Shown in pieces: positions 42,902-53,883 of a stretch of 64,000 nt of DNA (its first letter is position 1; the number at the start of each line of letters is the position of its first letter). Origin of the DNA: Corynespora cassiicola (lineage: Eukaryota; Ascomycota; Dothideomycetes; Pleosporales; Corynesporascaceae); assembly GCA_022059125.1 (NCBI GenBank), contig JAEUWY010000006.1:2232001-2296000 (forward strand), read 5' to 3'. The notes below the pieces were generated by a model. The model searched no databases and was not told where the DNA came from. It worked only from the letters and a program-made list of their open reading frames with translations. Both the position numbers and the translations under genes were made by a program.

Positions 42902-45152
42902 ATGCCGCCATTCCGTGGACGCGGAGCTTCGAGGGGTGCTGTGCGAGGTCGTGGCCGAGGGAGGGGCGGCCGTGGCGGGAGGGGCGGCGCCAGGGGCGGC
43001 CCACGCGGGCTCAAGAGGGAGTTCCAAGCGGCGCGCATCGAGGAGCCAGCTGCCGACGGGTGCGTACAATGATCAATGATCCCCTTTTTTTCTCTCTCCA
43101 GCTAACTAAATACTGTACAGGGAGCCCGACGATGCCCTTCTATCCGAGCCCGGCGCCGAGTCAGACCTCTCCGATCAATACTCCTCGAATGAGGACGACG
43201 ACGGCGGCGGCGACGACGACGACGACGACGAAGAGCCACAGTCCACCACCAAAGCCTACCAGGCCCTGTTGCAGTCGTACCAAGCCAATGCAGCGAGGGA
43301 CGAACCACGGCGGAAGCGACGGAAGATGCACCACGACACCTTGCCCACCAGCGCGGACCGCGACGAAGACGTAGACGCCCAGTCACACGAGGGCGAGCAC
43401 GTCGAGCCTGAGGATGCAGAGGACGACAACGCCGGGGACCCAGATGAAGCAGCATTGGCGAGTGATGAGGAAGAACCAGAAGACCAGAGCCCATTCGACG
43501 TCCATTTTGCGAGCCCAGACGAGAAGGATTTGGAATTGCGGTTGAAGGCCATCAAGGAAAATAACTGGGCCATGAAGAAGTGGGACACGCCGTCGGCCGG
43601 CAAGTGCGTCCTGCAGACGCCTGGCCCAGAAGCGAAGATGCCGTCCAGGCGGAAACTTCAGGGTACCCAGGACATCGGCTTAAAGCCGCGTTTGGTATCC
43701 AATGCCTCGAGGCTCCTCGGCAACTTCGACGACCTGGAGCAGGCGGTTGGTCAGTCCATGTTCGAGTATCAGGATCTCATGTTCGCCGGCAGGACTCCCC
43801 AGAATGCCACCCGGCTTCGCCACATGTTTTGCCTCCATGCGTTGAATCACATTCTGCGGACTAGGGATCGGGTACTGAAAAACAACGCGAAGCTGTCCAC
43901 AGCTGCAGATGACGAGGCAGAGTACCGCGACCAAGGCTTTACCCGTCCAAAGATCCTTTTCCTCCTCGAGACCAAACAGGCCTGCGTACGCGCCATCGAA
44001 TCCATCACTCAACTGTATGACTTCGAGCAGCAGGAGAACAAGAAGCGCTTCATGGACAGCTTTTCTCTTCCTGAAGACAAATTCTCCGACGACAGGCCGG
44101 ACGACTTCCGGGAGCTCTTCGAAGGCAATGACGAGAATGAGTTCAGGATCGGCATCAAACTGGCCCGTAAAACACTCAAGTTCTATTCCACTTTCTACAA
44201 CTCCGATATTATATTTGCCTCTGCGTTAGGAATGAGGCGTGCCATCGAATCGAGTGACAAGAAAAAGAAAGATTGCGATTTTCTTTCCTCCATTGAGGTG
44301 GTCGTTGTGGAACAGGCCGACGCAACTTTGATGCAGAATTGGGAGCACGCAGAATACGTCTTCGAACATCTCAACCTGCAGCCCAAGGATGCCCATGGCT
44401 GTGACTTTTCGCGTGTGCGCTCGTGGTATCTTGACGGCCACGCCACACACATTCGCCAAACAATTGTCCTCTCCGCTTATCTCACCCCAAAAATCAACAC
44501 ATTGTATAACAAGCATATGCGCAATGTCGCTGGCCGCTTGCGATATACCCCTGACTATACTGCTGGTATGATTGAGTCCTTATCTTACGGCATCAAGCAG
44601 ACATTTTCGCGCTTCGATTCGCCATCGTGGCTGTCCGACCCCGACGCTCGCTTCAAATATTTCAACACCGCCCTGATTGCACAGATCAATCGCTTGCCCA
44701 AACCTCCGCAGGGCGGCGTGGGCGTTCTTGTGTTCATCCCCTCGTATCTTGACTTTGTTCGAGTGCGAAACTCACTCGTCGATTCCGATCTCGCCTATGC
44801 CTCCATATCCGAATACACTGACGCGACTGATGTGCGTAAAGCCCGTTCTCACTTCATGAGCGGTCGGCACAGTGTGCTTCTCTACACAGGCCGTGCTCAT
44901 CACTTCCATCGCTACAACATCCGCGGTGTGAGGCGAGTAATATTCTACGGAGTACCGGAGAATCCGCGGTTCTATGACGAGGTAGTAGGCTTTGTTGGCA
45001 AGTCTCTGGAACGCGGCGAAATCACCAGGCAGGAGGCGAGTATTAGGGTCGCCTTCTCCAAATGGGAGCGTTTGGAGCTGGAGCGCATTGTTGGATCGAA
45101 GAGAGTGTCACGCATGGTGGCCGAAAAGGGCGACGTTTTTGATTTTGTATAG
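42902..45152 (+). CDS. UTP25: U3 snoRNP-associated protein UTP25 (DEF/DIEXF family)
   Basis: Nucleolar small-subunit processome component needed for early 18S pre-rRNA cleavage in yeast. Two exons: 42902-43059 and 43121-45152 (intron 61 bp, GTGCGT...TACAG), giving 729 aa. N-terminus is an RGG/Arg-Gly-rich stretch (MPPFRGRGASRGAVRGRG), followed by a long acidic region with a run of Asp. The body is a degenerate DEAD-box helicase fold: RPKILFLLETKQACVRAIES, SDIIFASALGMRRAIES, VVVVEQADATLMQNWEH (EQAD in place of DEAD), HIRQTIVLSAYLTPKIN, GVLVFIPSYLDFVRVRNSL, ARSHFMSGRHSVLLYTGRAH and FYGVPENPRFYDEVVGFV. Loss of helicase residues is normal for the family. Confidence 0.94.
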
Positions 45153-45613
45153 TATAGACGGCATGTCCTATAATTGACCCTTGTAATAGCATCATAGAAA
45201 TACAACACCAACAGTACAATGTTTCACTTGGATCAATGGCTTTCCATGATCAGTGTTGCTTTATTCTACATCTTACGTGACCCATATGATCGATCTACCA
45301 CGTGGCAGAGCACCAGTTCAGCTTTCTTCGATAACCAAGGCAAACTCATCGTATTTGGGGCATCTTTCCGAACACGGATTCTAGTACCCTCGGCACCAGG
45401 GGATAACTAATGCTCAAAAAAGCACTTGATAATCGGCTTTTAAGCCCAGTCGCCGCGCGTTTCATAGCATGAGGCCACCCGGCAGATGTCAGCCTTGTGT
45501 TGCTCAGCCACCTTTTGGCGCAGATCAATCATCCCAGATAGACCCGAGTGGATATCACTTTAAAGCAACTGACGGAATTTTCTATTCACTTTGACGCTTT
45601 TAAAAAAAGGAAA
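45153..45613. other. Intergenic, no supported gene
   Basis: 3' region of UTP25 and upstream region of the broken AIM6-like gene. Nothing else seen. Confidence 0.45.
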
Positions 45614-46855
45614 ATGCATGAACCACTTTCTTCAGATGTTCCTATCTCACCCACTTTGGCCACATCGCATGATATATCTGAGCGTCCTCCGCCCTTGGAC
45701 CTAACAGAAAGCGGTCAAAACGCAATGAATGCGGTCGAAGGCACAGTAGCTCCAACTTCGTCCTATAGTGTACAATCAACATCATCAACTGAATCTTCGG
45801 TGTCTCTTTCTACTCAACGGCATTCGGGCAGGACCTATCTCCAGAAACTAGTACCAACCTTCTGGAATATTCAATCCTGCTTCAGGTGGCTACTAAAGCC
45901 CTCACTGGAACGCAATTTACTCGCTTTTTCTGGCCTTATTTTCCTCGGTACTTCCATCCTTATCTCTTTGCTTTATGTATTCACGTTCATCACTCGGCCA
46001 GCATCGAGTTATTCAGAGGCATCACACAACTTCATTTCGAACAATCAAATACTGCACGACGGCGAAGTCACCGCGGATGGGCTTTCACGGTGGCTAGAAG
46101 ATTTCTCTCGCTTCATCATAATGGATTAAAAACCTGGAAAGCGGGTTTGAAGAAATTGGAACACTTCAGAGCGCCGGAGAAGCGCTCTCACCCGCTTTGA
46201 GAGAGTTATCCCTGCACCAGGGTTTGTCGAACGACAAACAACATGGCCTTCCGCCATCACCTTGGTCGCTTCTGGAGACGTGGACTTCGATACGATGTTC
46301 GCATGTTATCCCGAAAAGGTTCCTATTGATCCAGTGACAGACACTGGTGGACATTCGGTTCATCACCATTATCACGACACCTTTCCCAACGCTCCACTCG
46401 CAGAGGTCCCAAATAACAATAGATTCCCGGGAACCTCTTTCAGCATGATTCAATACCCGGACAACTCCTACTATGCATCTGTATCCTTCCAGCAGTCAAT
46501 TGGAAGCGTTCGCAGTGGTTTCGGCGAAACACAACTAGCAAAGCTACGGCAGCAAATTTGCACAGCAGAAAAGAGTGGCTTAGTTACTAGATACTGGGAC
46601 CTTCCATTATGGCCTATCAGTTACAGTGATTATGTATGGAAGACTTTGACATATGAGGGCGTGGGAATGTTGAGTGTAGATGATCTAGAGTCTGTAGCTA
46701 GAAGAGGGTGGACAAAGGGTCATATTCGAGATGTCATCTGGACGGTCAGTGTTTCTGTTTTTTTATCTTTCTCTGCTATAATTTCATTATTGTTCGGTTG
46801 GCGGAGCATGAGGTTGTGGAATAATCGATCCAGGCAGGACATTTATCTGGAGTAA
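45614..46855 (+). pseudogene. Broken AIM6-like (PLC-type phosphodiesterase family) gene
   Basis: The N-terminal part (frame from ATG 45614) has a Ser/Thr-rich leader, a membrane helix (NLLAFSGLIFLGTSILISLL) and the family stretch GLSRWLEDFSRFII. It then stops at about 46128. The next recognisable family sequence, NGLKTWKAGLKKLEHF, follows at once in another frame, and a second shift near 46190 brings in RFERVIPAPGFVERQ, VASGDVDFDTMF, NSYYASVSFQQSIG, LVTRYWDLPLWPI and GVGMLSVDDLESVA. Missing between the first two pieces is the conserved block that in family members begins with the CHSHNDYW catalytic motif and continues through the DVKTDG-like segment, about 120-150 residues. No splice sites explain the gap. 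A C-terminal hydrophobic helix is also present. Deletion plus frameshift makes this a pseudogene unless the sequence is misassembled. Confidence 0.75.
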
Positions 46856-47565
46856 ACTACTCGCAAGACTACGTAGACGACCCAAGGCGGCCTAGCTACG
46901 GTTACTCTTAGATTATTCCTTGGCTATCATGTGCCATACATATCGTTATTTATTTCTATTAAGTTTAGTGGTTTAATAGAATAAGAAAGCAAATATAGGT
47001 CCGTGTATGTTAACTTTTACCAGAGCATTCGTAAGTAATACATCTAGAGAGTCTTGATAAGCATAACCTTAAGAATCTCCTGCTCTCATAAGCAAACTTG
47101 GCATGCATAATTAACGTGCCTTATTTAATCAGATGGTAGCGGAAGTGAGAATGCAAAGCTCATGACAATATTTCTTCTATGAAAACGCCTCAATTGTATC
47201 CGCCCATTTTGAAGTTAGGGCTACAGATTTTACATAGTGTCAGGATTTACAAGGCGACTATCATTGTACGTCTATTGCTGTAGGAAGAAACTAAGAGTGG
47301 GACGAAGTCTTCCAAACCTAGTTAGTGGGCCCCCGACAATACTTAAAGACCACCGAACTGTCGCTATGCCACTGGATATATTTTTCTCACTACACATCAC
47401 TGCACATATCAATATGGACAACATAGCGCTTGAATGGAGTTTGTGAGGCACATCCCTAGGGTGTGAGACGATGTACTGACGCTAGTGGTTAGTCAGCAAT
47501 CGGCCTTTCAAAGTCCGAGTCTAGTCTTTGACACAACCAACATCGCCCACCTCAGCATCAATTAC
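46856..47565. other. Intergenic, no supported gene
   Basis: AT-richer DNA between the AIM6-like relic and the zinc-cluster gene; only short frames. Confidence 0.45.
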
Positions 47566-48284
47566 ATGGTGCGTGGTTTTTCCATCGCCGAGACTGTTAG
47601 CTCACGATCCTCAGGACGAATTACATCCAATTGCCTGTGAGCATTGCCGCTCAAAGAAATGCCGGTGTGACCGCAAGCTGTAAGTAACATATAGCATCCG
47701 CCTTTTCCGGCACATAATTGACCAACAACAGCCCTTCGTGCTCTCAATGCCAGGCCGCTTTGCTCAGTTGTCGCTATGTAGAAGGTGGTAAAAGAGGCAT
47801 ACCCGCTGCCTACATCACCGCACTCGAGGCCAGGCTGCAAGAAACCGAAAATGCTTTGTATGCTACATTGGCCACATTAGACGAGAGAGGTGGAATTCAT
47901 TGCACAACAATGCCCTCCGGTCAAGCAAAACTCAAATCCGAATGGAATAAACTTTCCAAAAAGGAGAAGCAGAGATTTTGGGAACGACGACCCTTGCTCA
48001 CAAACGACCAGCTGATTAAATGGTTTCGCGAACGAAGGCAGCAAGAGGGCAGCGACGCCCAAGATCCAGCTTCCCAGGAATTTTTACCTTTGTCTGACGG
48101 CAATCAAGGTGGTAATACGGAGTCCAGTCATTCTGGACTTGATCTTAGATCACCAGTAGTTCAATCTGTGACCGAGAGTCAACAGCAGGCACCAAACATA
48201 GATAGGGTCAAACGGCCAACTAGCTCGCATGCGGCTTCCATCCCAAAGAATACGGAGTCGACACAATGGCACAATTATTTCTGA
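47566..48284 (+). CDS. Zn2Cys6 DNA-binding protein (N-terminal part of a regulator, or a short zinc-cluster protein)
   Basis: Fungal zinc-cluster DNA-binding module. Three exons: ATG alone (47566-47568), 47615-47679 and 47732-48284; introns 46 and 52 bp. Spliced start MDELHPIACEHCRSKKCRC, followed after the second intron by SCSQCQAALLSC, giving C-x2-C-x6-C-x6-C-x2-C-x6-C. Next is GKRGIPAAYITALEARL, the linker and coiled coil usual after this cluster, then a charged segment EWNKLSKKEKQRFW. The frame ends with STQWHNYF at 48284, 206 aa. The fungal regulatory (middle homology) domain begins in a new frame 239 bp later, so this may be the first part of one gene whose joining intron I cannot place, or a separate short protein. 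Confidence 0.75.
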
Positions 48285-48522
48285 TGGGGTAGCACCATAT
48301 ACTAGTTCGTATGAGACTTAGTATCGGTCAAAATCAACACCCTACTGGAGACATCAGTAGCTTCCTCCATCTGCCGGAAACAAGCTTTAGATGTTGGGGT
48401 GGTATTCAAGTCTACTCCTAAATTAGTTAAGCGCAAAGCGGGGTTTTTCATCTCCGCGGGGGGATCAACTCATCATCAAACACACTCTTTATTGATTCTC
48501 AATAATTGCGCGATAGCGTACC

Positions 48523-50667
48523 ATGAACAGTAACGATACCAGCTCAGCAAGAGCCTCCCTGGATGGGGAGCCGCCCCAGAAACGAAGGAGAACGTCCACT
48601 ACGGCCACTCGCCCGCCTCGCGAGGTGGGCTTGATGCGCAGCCTGCCCGGGGACAAATTTTCAAGCTTCATTGGTAGCGCGAGCGGTATCTACTTTATTC
48701 GCTCAGTCTATGGGGCAATTCGCCATTCGACCTCTCAATCTGGTACTCATATCCAGACTCCTGAGAGCGACATTGTTCCCGGCGAAGATGATCATTTACC
48801 ATCGAGTGGGTTGTGGAAGAACCACGAAATCACATCATTGTCACCGACAGAATTTACTTTTGGCGATCTTGTTGCATGGAGTGGCAGTTACTTTGCCAAC
48901 TGGCACCCTACGTATCCTTTTCTCCATGCGCCCGCTGTGTTGAAATACTTCGAGAAGTTGTGTAGAGACAGGGCTCTGCCAAGCGAAACCGACCAGACAC
49001 CTGATACGATTATTCTTCGATCAGTTATGTCTATGTCCCTCGCGGATCGCCGACAAGCTTCGTCAAGTCTAGAAGCTTCCTACCCATCGGCCCTTGTCTT
49101 CAAATCCTACGATGCTGCTATGCATAGCTTGCAGAGCATACTACTGTTACCAGCCTCCATTCAGACGTTGCAAGCAGCACTGAGCGTGCAAATCTTTCTT
49201 GTCTCGATGCTTCGGTTGAATGCTGCCTCAAGACTTGGGGGACTAATCATTCGTATGGCTCTCCAACTGGGGTTACATAGATGCCCGAATCGGTATCCCA
49301 GCTTCTCCCCTTCAGACAGAGAACTGCGACAGCGGATTATCTGGTCACTATACTCGGTCGATCGCTCCATATGTCAATCTATGGGCCTTCCCCTGAGCCT
49401 ACGCGATGATGACGTTGACGTCTGCTACCCCAGCAACGAGCAACATGCAACGAATGTACAAGTAGCAGGTATGTTTTGATCCGATGCGTGCGAACGATGA
49501 CTCAAAACGCTGCAGATCATCGACTCCGCCTGGTAGAATTTCTCGCCCGGCATGCTGAGATACGTGGTCAGATCATGGAGCTTCGAAACAAATCCCTATC
49601 GGCACGCCAAGAAGGTGCCGATATGGATGTAGTCATAACAGCGAAGCTCGCTCGTTGGTGGAATGATGTTGAAGAATTCATTGATTCTGACGAGAATAAC
49701 CCCCCAGCAATGAGCACCTATCATCGCACTGTATTAACGATTTTGTATCACGAGTCACTTATATCTCTGAACCGACCCATTCTCGCGTCTTTAAACATGG
49801 GTTCCGCGTACAATGCTGCACTCCAGTATTGCATCGCATCATCTCGTTCCATTATATCCACTCTGCACAAAGCCATCAAGCCGGCCAGCAATTCCGAGCA
49901 AGCCAACCCTGTGCCTCTTCTCTGGCACACTTTTACTTGGGCTGTTTGGATGAGTACCTTTATACTGTTCTACGCCGCTAATGGCAAACATGTGACTGAG
50001 AGCATGGTATCAAGGTAAGATTTATCGCTTGGCACAACATGTGACTCTAACGAATGGACCCAGATTTGCTGAGAAGAGCCTCGAAATACTACAGCATCTT
50101 TCAAGTCGTGGATGCGTCTGGCCGGCAGCCTGTGCGGCCGCAATTCGAGATTTGCGAATGCAATTGCTTCAGGATCGGACGGAGCGAGCCAACTCCATGT
50201 CCGAACAACCAGCAGTGCCTTCATTGCTGCCAATATCTAATCAAAGGCAACGCTCTCGGACGCCAGCTACATCCCCGTCAAACTTTATACGGGAACAACA
50301 GAACTCAACCTATAGCTCCGCCAGTCACAACCTAGATTGGCCTCCTTGTAGAGGTGGGCAGGAACAGCCTTCGACAAGTGCGAGCGCCAACACTAGGAGG
50401 CCGGATTTTTCAACTATACCTCAGGCAATTGAGGAGACAGGGCTCCGTTCAGATCATGGTCAGCCTTCCCACACGGACGGCACACACCCTACTTCCGACA
50501 CGGGTCTTGGTATCCTTTCATGGAGCAACTACATGGAAAACAGTATCTCAATGGACCCGAACATCTCAATCCCTAGTTCAGATGGGAATGATCCTTTTGC
50601 TGGGTTTGATATTCCTTTTTGGATTGGATCCGACAAATATTCTGGAATGGTAAACGAATGGAGTTAA
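48523..50667 (+). CDS. Fungal-specific transcription factor domain protein (C-terminal part of the Zn2Cys6 regulator)
   Basis: Regulatory domain (PF04082 type) of a zinc-cluster activator. Three exons: 48523-49468, 49516-50014 and 50064-50667, introns 47 and 49 bp, 682 aa from the ATG at 48523. Signposts: FSSFIGSASGIYFIRSVYGA, GSYFANWHPTYPFLHAP, LGGLIIRMALQLGLHRCPNR, the middle-homology hallmark RELRQRIIWSLYSVDRSICQ, and STYHRTVLTILYHESLISLN. The tail is Ser/Pro-rich with an acidic, aromatic end that may be an activation region. There is no DNA-binding domain in this frame; an in-frame TAG sits just upstream of the ATG. A basic KRRR cluster (about residues 19-23) could be a nuclear signal. 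Ends 168 bp from the MFS transporter stop, tail-to-tail. Confidence 0.8.
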
Positions 50668-50835
50668 TTGAATGTATTTGTATCCATTTGAGCGTCATTA
50701 ATATCTATGCAAGACTAGTATGTGTCACTAAGCCTTTTTGAGTGTCTTTCCTAGCCGTTAACCGCCTAAGAAGACCTAGAATGACCGATAAATCGACAAA
50801 CAAGATCCTCTTATGGATAGCCCGTACAGCTTTCA

Positions 50836-52537
50836 TCAGTAAGCATACATAACACTCTCCCCCGGACGTTCTCGTCTCAGTTTGGCATTCGTGGCTCGCA
50901 GCCAAACTCTCAAACCCCATGCACACGCAATCGTCATGAAAGCAAAGGCAGCATTGCTTGCCATTGCAGTCAAGTACTTGGGACCATCACTCTTCGGGTA
51001 GAGATATGCTGTGTAGATGTAACTAGCGTTGGCGGCGACGTTTACAATGGACAAGCTGACTCCTTTCTTTTCCGCGGTTTGACCAAGTGTCGCAGAGACC
51101 CAGCCAAGAATAACGGAGTTCACGGCATAAGCGCCCGATGCGAAAAGGAAGCAGGCCAAGTACCTTGCCGCTACATTCATCTAGATCATATTAGCATAGT
51201 TCAGATCCCATCAATAGTTGGGACCTCATGCTGCCATATCTGAACAACTTGAACAGATAAGGTTAGCAGGAGCTTCGAGAAAAACTTACAGTAGCACAAG
51301 AAATAACAAATCCAATCAAAGCAGCGCCCATGCACGCCGTGATGTGCCAGGTTCTCTCGTTGATCTTTCCAGATGTCCAGCCAATCAAGATACCGAAAGC
51401 GCCTGATACAAGGTAAGGCGGGCATGTAAGCACCAACGTGATTGTTCGGTTGAAGCCCAAACTGCCGACAACTGTAGGGAAAAAGTTGTTGAAACTGCAC
51501 GCTGACAGATGCATGTTCTGCATGAAACAGAGGAGGTACAGACGAGGGTCTCTAACAGCCTGACTGAAGCCCGCTCGAGCGCCCTTCGATGGCTCAATGC
51601 CGACAGTGTCGCGGACTATTCTGTCGTGGGCAAGTTGACGTTCCTCAGGTGTGAGCCAGCGTGTTGTTAGGGGGAAATCGGGCAACATGAATATGCCGAT
51701 CATTGCGACGCCAAAGGTCACCGCGCCCTCGATGATAAAAAGCCATTTCCAACCTGCAAGTCCGTGTGCACCATCCAAAGTCGCAAACGTAGCTTCGGCA
51801 ATCAGTCCGGAGAATGCTGTCGCGAAAATATTACCAGAATAGAGTATACTTAACCTTGTGGCGATTTCTTTTCGGGTATAGAAGAGTGACAACAGGTAAA
51901 GAGCGCCTGGGTAATATGGAGCCTCAGCAATGCCGAGGAAAAATCGGACAATGACTAGCCCAGTGTAGTTATGTACAAGTGCAGTACAAGCTGAGACTAC
52001 GGCCCATGCCATCATACAGATGCACATATAGATCGAGGGACGGACCTTTTGGGATGACATGAGCATGTTCGAAGGGATTTGCATGAGCAGATATCTAGAT
52101 TTAGGTCAGCCTGTAGGAGCAATGTTTTGAGAAGATTACGCACCCGACAAAAAGAATGCTGATACATGTATTGTACTGGCTACCTTCGAGGCCCAAATCA
52201 TCCTCCAAGTTATTCAACCGAGCTTGAGCGATTGCATTTCGGTCGAGATAATTCTACTCAGATCGTTAGCATAACCTACGATTGCTCATTGAGCAATTCT
52301 CAGCCCGAGTTCGTAACACACCAAGAAGTACATTGCCCAGAGAATTCCCATGATTCTCCAGTCCAGTTTCTTGACCAGTCTGATTTCTTCTTCGCTGGTC
52401 TTGGCGACAGCACCCGAGTAATCACCCTCCGCCTGAGCCTCGATGTTTTTCTCATTCATATCTGAGTCCTCAATGCGAATTGAAGCAGGCTTTTCAAGAG
52501 ATTTTCCTTCCATATCGTGGTAGGTTGTAAGTACCAT
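50836..52537 (-). CDS. MFS transporter, anion:cation symporter (allantoate permease/Dal5) type
   Basis: Twelve-helix plasma-membrane transporter of the fungal Dal5/TNA1-like group, which carries small organic anions such as nicotinate, allantoate or sulphur compounds; substrate unknown. Four exons: 52322-52537, 52144-52253, 51290-52094 and 50836-51180, introns 68, 49 and 109 bp, 491 aa. The start is uncertain between 52537 and an ATG eight codons later. Family markers: VKKLDWRIMGILWAMYFLNY, LDRNAIAQARLNNLEDDLGL, NYTGLVIVRFFLGIAEAPYY, PGALYLLSLFYTRKEIATRL, GWKWLFIIEGAVT, DFPLTTRWLTPEER and MNVAARYLACFLF. The last intron could hide a 15-bp exon, but a single 109-bp intron with a clear branch site fits the family better. 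Confidence 0.92.
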
Positions 52538-53174
52538 CGAAGAACAATAATAATGGCAGTGGTGCAATGGAGAGATGATTCTTGGAGGTTGGATGAAAAG
52601 GAACCGCAACAGTGGCAGAAATGTTTCAAGCACGTCGGTAGCTGTTTATATCTATCGAAAAAACGCACAGATAATTTGTCCCCCATGGGGTATTGCTTGT
52701 TATTTGCCTCATAACAGTTAAAGTCGGAGCTTCACCATAGGGCCGGAGATACTTTGTGCGGGGCTGGATGTTCAGTCCTGCCGAAGGCGTACCGAACATG
52801 TGGCCCAGCCGCAGGTTAAAAGTCCACGCATATGGGGTAAGAACGGTAAGGAATATAGAATCCGAAAAATCCTATCTGATTATGGGATAAAGGTGGGTTA
52901 ACATAAATGCGGGGTGCGGAGCAAGTCCCGAATCCGAAAGCGAGTCCCGGGAACTAGTTCATGCTACAAATCTCGGGCCGTGTTTATCACTACAGACGAA
53001 CCAGACAAGAGTTTTACAAAAGAATTAGATTTCAAGTTTACAAGTTAGTGATTAACTTGCCGTGGATCCTGTTGACCTATAACAAAGTATGCTAAGTCAT
53101 TTTGCGCCAGCACTCCTACGATGTTCTCGCCTGATTTTCATAGGAATCGCTCATATAAAATAAAGAAGTGGTAT
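52538..53174. other. Intergenic, MFS promoter side
   Basis: Promoter region of the transporter and a stretch without recognisable sequence. No gene seen. Confidence 0.45.
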
Positions 53175-53762
53175 CTAGATCAAATCTAGCTCATGCTCCA
53201 AAGTTAAGTCCTGGTCAGATACTGTACCAGATTGGGGTAAGATGTTTGTATCGTGCGCAGGGTTAAATTCCGACAAGATGTCTGAGCCACGCATAGCAAG
53301 ATCTGTCATAAGGAAAAATAGTTCCATATCAACCTCATGAGCAATCACATGCTCAAGTGCTTGTAGTACACATTTCTCAAACTGTGGAGTTGATATAGCA
53401 CCACTCGCACCGAGCAGCAAGAACTCACACTTGAGCCTATGGCAGTCCGTGCACCTTTCTGTGACGAGTGGAGCTGTTCCAGGATCTACTCATATTTGGA
53501 AACCTTCTTGAGCCATATGTTGAGAATCACTCAATGTATCTGCTGCCACTCACTCGTCTTCAGGTGATATTTTTCCTTAGGCATGATCCATATATGCTTC
53601 TCCTTCATACTCTGTGTATGCTACATCCTCGTAAAATTCACAGTGCTGAATGTTTTCCTCGGACTCATCATCGGAGGGTTCGAAATAATCTATATCTAGG
53701 TCAAAGTTGTAAGTAGCACCACCGAGGTGCATTTGCAGATCCTTCATAATTGTCTGCTCCAT
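53175..53762 (-). CDS. Uncertain small gene or gene fragment with a Cys motif
   Basis: Two minus-strand open pieces. The upstream one (53577-53762) begins MEQTIMKDLQMHLGGATYNF and is very acidic. The downstream one, read upstream of its first ATG, contains ERCTDCHRLKCEFLLLGASG and runs to LEHELDLI at 53175; CTDCHRLKC recalls the first half of a zinc cluster. I could not find a splice that joins the pieces in frame with confidence. A GTGAGT sits inside the cysteine motif, so it may be an exon edge. Could be a short hypothetical protein, a relic of a larger regulator cut by the adjacent repeat, or chance. Family not recognised. Confidence 0.3.
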
Positions 53763-53849
53763 GATAGCATTAGGCGTCTCATCCTGCTCTTTGTCTGTTT
53801 TATAACCTCATAGTCAACGTTCTCTTCGTTTTTTATCTATAACGTAACC

Positions 53850-53883
53850 CACAAGCGAGTCGGCCACACAAGCGAGTCGGCCA
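53850..53883 (+). repeat. Tandem 17-bp repeat at the left end of the AT-rich block
   Basis: Two identical 17-bp units starting CACAAGCGAGTCGGCCA, unusually GC-rich against the block behind them. They include the 12-bp motif found inverted at 57768-57779. Confidence 0.85.

Noticed and set aside
51225..51239. 15-bp micro-exon (IWQHE) in the MFS transporter
   Set aside because: Its donor would be GTCCCA, a poor site; a single 109-bp intron with consensus ends gives the family-like junction CAT-MNVAARY.
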